A DNA stretch of 64,000 nucleotides from Falsihalocynthiibacter arcticus. GTDB taxonomy: Bacteria; Pseudomonadota; Alphaproteobacteria; Rhodobacterales; Rhodobacteraceae. Numbering within the stretch: the stretch's first letter is position 1; every line of letters starts with the position of its first letter. The position numbers and the translations under genes were made by a program. Below the pieces are notes generated by a model. It ran no database searches, had not been told where the DNA came from, and saw nothing but the letters and a program-made list of their open reading frames with translations. The stretch spans positions 186,001 to 250,000 of the forward strand of contig NZ_CP014327.1 of NCBI RefSeq assembly GCF_000812665.2. The letters run 5' to 3'. Below are positions 62,161 to 64,000 of this stretch, one piece after another.

Positions 62161-62399
62161 CGCGCTGTTAGAGATCCATTTGGATGACAACAGATGCTCG
62201 GCCCTCGAATAAAAAATCCAGCTGGCATTCTTCAAACCCCAACGAGGTCCTTCGAATGCCAACTGGATGTTATTCAATCAGAAAGTATTGAGCAGACTTC
62301 TCCCTCATCAAGAAACTGAGCTCTTGACAGGCCTTGCGCACACTATTGCTCTTTTTTGAGAAGACTATTCCTGTTTCTGCCTACTATGCAGCCATGCGA
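62161..62399. other. Intergenic stretch with inverted repeat
   Basis: The 239 bases between the tniQ fragment and nrdJ hold the long inverted repeat at 62216-62268 and no gene. Confidence 0.6.
62216..62268. repeat. Long imperfect inverted repeat
   Basis: ATCCAGCTGGCATTC (62216-62230) and GAATGCCAACTGGAT (62254-62268) pair at 14 of 15 positions around a 23-base loop. It lies 56 bases after the tniQ fragment and 132 bases before the nrdJ stop. It may be a terminator-like stem, a transposon end or a resolution site; it is not a palindrome of a common type. Confidence 0.75.
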
Positions 62400-64000
62400 C
62401 TACCCGCACTTGCTGTGACCACAATCCGAACAGGTCATGCAACCCTCTTTCATTTGCAGACTATATTGCCCACATGAGGGGCAGGCTTTCCCGCGCGGCG
62501 CGCCGCCAATAGCCACAACGTCGGCTTGTGGGTCGGATTTTAGCCCCATCCCTTCGCCGGCAATGAACCCTGTGATGATAAGGTGACGTTCGATCACGCC
62601 GCCGATAGCCGCAAGGATTGAAGGCACATATTTGCCCTCCATCCACGCGCCACCCCGAGGATCAAACACGGCCTTCAACTCTTCGACCACAAAGCTCACG
62701 TCCCCGCCACGGCGGAACACGGCCGAAATCATCCGTGTAAGGGCAACCGTCCAAGCAAAATGCTCCATATTTTTGGAGTTGATAAACACCTCAAACGGAC
62801 GACGATGACCACCAATAACAACGTCATTCACCGTGATGTAAATCGCATGCTCGCTGTCAGGCCATTTCAGCTTATATGTGTTTCCTTCAAGAGCTTGCGG
62901 GCGATCCAATGGCTCCGTTATGTAAACAACGTCCGCCCCTGAATCGACTTCTGGAGCCTTTTCGCTTTCGCTCGATACAGACAAAACGCTGCCCGTTACG
63001 TCGTTGGGACGATAGGTTGTGCAACCTTTGCAGCCCTGATCCCATGCGGCCATATAAACCTCTTTGAAATCCTCAAAGCTGATATCTTCTGGGCAATTGA
63101 TGGTCTTGGAAATCGAGCTATCGATCCATTTTTGCGCGGCCGCTTGCATACGAACGTGATCAAGGGGCGCAAGGGTTTGCGCATTCACGAAATACTCGGG
63201 AAGTGCTTCGTCGCCTTTAATTTGACGCCACATATCCACTGCGTAATCCACGACTTCTTCTTCGGTGCGCGAGCCATCTTTTTGCAGAACTTTACGCGTA
63301 TAGGCATAGGCAAAGACCGGTTCAATTCCACTCGAAACATTGCCAGCATAGAGCGAAATCGTGCCCGTTGGCGCGATGGACGTCAAAAGCGCGTTGCGAA
63401 TTCCGTGCTTGCGGATCGCGTCGCGCACGTCGTCATCCATTTGCATCATGTTGCCGGTTGCCAGATATTTTTCGGCATCAAATAATGGGAACGCACCCTT
63501 TTCTTTCGCCAAGTCCACCGAGGCCAGATAGGCCGCGCGCGCAATAGCTTTCATCCAAGCTTCGGTCTGACGCGCGGCTTCCTCGGAACCATACTTCTGG
63601 CCAACCATCAAAAGCGCATCTGCAAGGCCTGTTACACCAAGACCAATCCGACGTTTCGCTGCCGCTTCTTGGGCCTGCGCCTCAAGGGGGAAACGGCTTT
63701 CGTCGACCACATTGTCCATCATACGAACGGCTGTAGCGACCAAATCAGAAAGCAACGCCTCGTCCAATGCCGCGGTCGTTTCAAAAGGATCAGACACCAA
63801 CCGCGCCATATTGATCGAACCCAAAAGGCACGCGCCATAGGGTGGTAGAGGTTGTTCGCCACAGGGGTTCGTCGCGGCAATTGTTTCGCAATAGCTTAGG
63901 TTATTAGCCTTATTAATTCGGTCGATAAAAATCACACCGGGTTCGGCATAATCATACGTGCCCTGCATGATCTTGTTCCACAAATCACGCGCTTGGATTG
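62400..64000 (-). CDS. nrdJ: Class II (adenosylcobalamin) ribonucleotide reductase, C-terminal part
   Basis: The gene is cut by the right edge and covers the last 533 codons. It contains [20 protein letters not shown] with the catalytic cysteine, [18 protein letters not shown], and [19 protein letters not shown]. Near the C-terminus [20 protein letters not shown] and SDCGHSKCG form a zinc-ribbon-like cysteine set that serves as redox relay. It needs no oxygen or iron, using B12 instead. A long form of about 1200 residues is typical of Roseobacters. The frame continues past 63983 to the edge. Confidence 0.95.
   Translation of the reverse strand, partial: IQARDLWNKIMQGTYDYAEPGVIFIDRINKANNLSYCETIAATNPCGEQPLPPYGACLLGSINMARLVSDPFETTAALDEALLSDLVATAVRMMDNVVDESRFPLEAQAQEAAAKRRIGLGVTGLADALLMVGQKYGSEEAARQTEAWMKAIARAAYLASVDLAKEKGAFPLFDAEKYLATGNMMQMDDDVRDAIRKHGIRNALLTSIAPTGTISLYAGNVSSGIEPVFAYAYTRKVLQKDGSRTEEEVVDYAVDMWRQIKGDEALPEYFVNAQTLAPLDHVRMQAAAQKWIDSSISKTINCPEDISFEDFKEVYMAAWDQGCKGCTTYRPNDVTGSVLSVSSESEKAPEVDSGADVVYITEPLDRPQALEGNTYKLKWPDSEHAIYITVNDVVIGGHRRPFEVFINSKNMEHFAWTVALTRMISAVFRRGGDVSFVVEELKAVFDPRGGAWMEGKYVPSILAAIGGVIERHLIITGFIAGEGMGLKSDPQADVVAIGGAPRGKACPSCGQYSLQMKEGCMTCSDCGHSKCG

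Noticed and set aside
62216-62268. Integron attC site
   Set aside because: No GTTRRRY/RYYYAAC core pair at the arm ends and no integrase or cassette.

Overview
The window looks like a chromosomal segment of a marine Roseobacter-group alphaproteobacterium (order Rhodobacterales). This rests on gene content and protein wording rather than a marker gene: an F1-only ATP synthase operon (atpHAGDC without the Fo genes), a fused ATP sulfurylase/APS kinase, DUF1150 next to Hsp20, an Lrp regulator divergent from trxB, Hint-domain proteins, an H-type lectin, a DUF2125 protein, an extensin-like protein and a large class II (B12) ribonucleotide reductase. Base composition is moderately GC-rich. I saw no rRNA, tRNA or CRISPR array.

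Layout. 0-5 kb: DUF1800/DUF1501 secreted pair (cut by the left edge), aspS, a GT87 membrane glycosyltransferase. 5-16.4 kb: carB, a FabH2-like ketoacyl synthase, tdk, a D-2-hydroxyacid dehydrogenase, a CsaA-like protein, proC, a YbjN protein, ubiK, then lgt-midA-pgeF. 16.6-24.4 kb: a 49-residue basic protein missed by length cut-offs, a Hint protein, Lrp/trxB, sat-cysC, DUF1150-hsp20, ydcH, purEK. 24.4-38.4 kb: esterase, EamA transporter, groESL with a CIRCE element, a TraB-like protein, a DUF2161 nuclease-fold protein, Mn-pyrophosphatase, HAD and MaoC proteins, porin, ribF, prs, a DsbA-like isomerase, threonine aldolase, ycgN and lectin. 38.5-43.4 kb: the atp operon. 43.8-48 kb: methyltransferase, gloB, clpA. 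48-61 kb: a long stretch without a clear gene, a MotA/MotB-like two-gene membrane motor of unknown role, chaC, DUF2125, extensin, tyrC-hisC, a class V PLP enzyme facing its likely Lrp regulator, rpsD and a second Hint protein. 61-64 kb: a recombination scar joining the 3' end of an LpxR-like gene to the 3' end of a tniQ transposition gene, then the 3' part of nrdJ.

Two themes stand out. First, four otherwise well-conserved genes (DUF1800, carB, the DsbA-like isomerase and the methyltransferase at 43.8 kb) are each broken by what appears to be one missing base in a C/G homopolymer; correcting one base restores each protein. This is most economically read as a systematic sequencing error, not gene decay. 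Second, most of the window is ordinary core genome. The most unusual pieces are the MotAB/ZorAB-like pair with a coiled-coil stalk of about 500 residues (48961-52233), the lpxR/tniQ scar with an adjacent long inverted repeat, a cysteine-less Hint protein, and several candidate regulatory sites (CIRCE, an RpoH-type promoter before hsp20, a CtrA-type site before the second Hint gene, a palindrome touching an lrp start codon).
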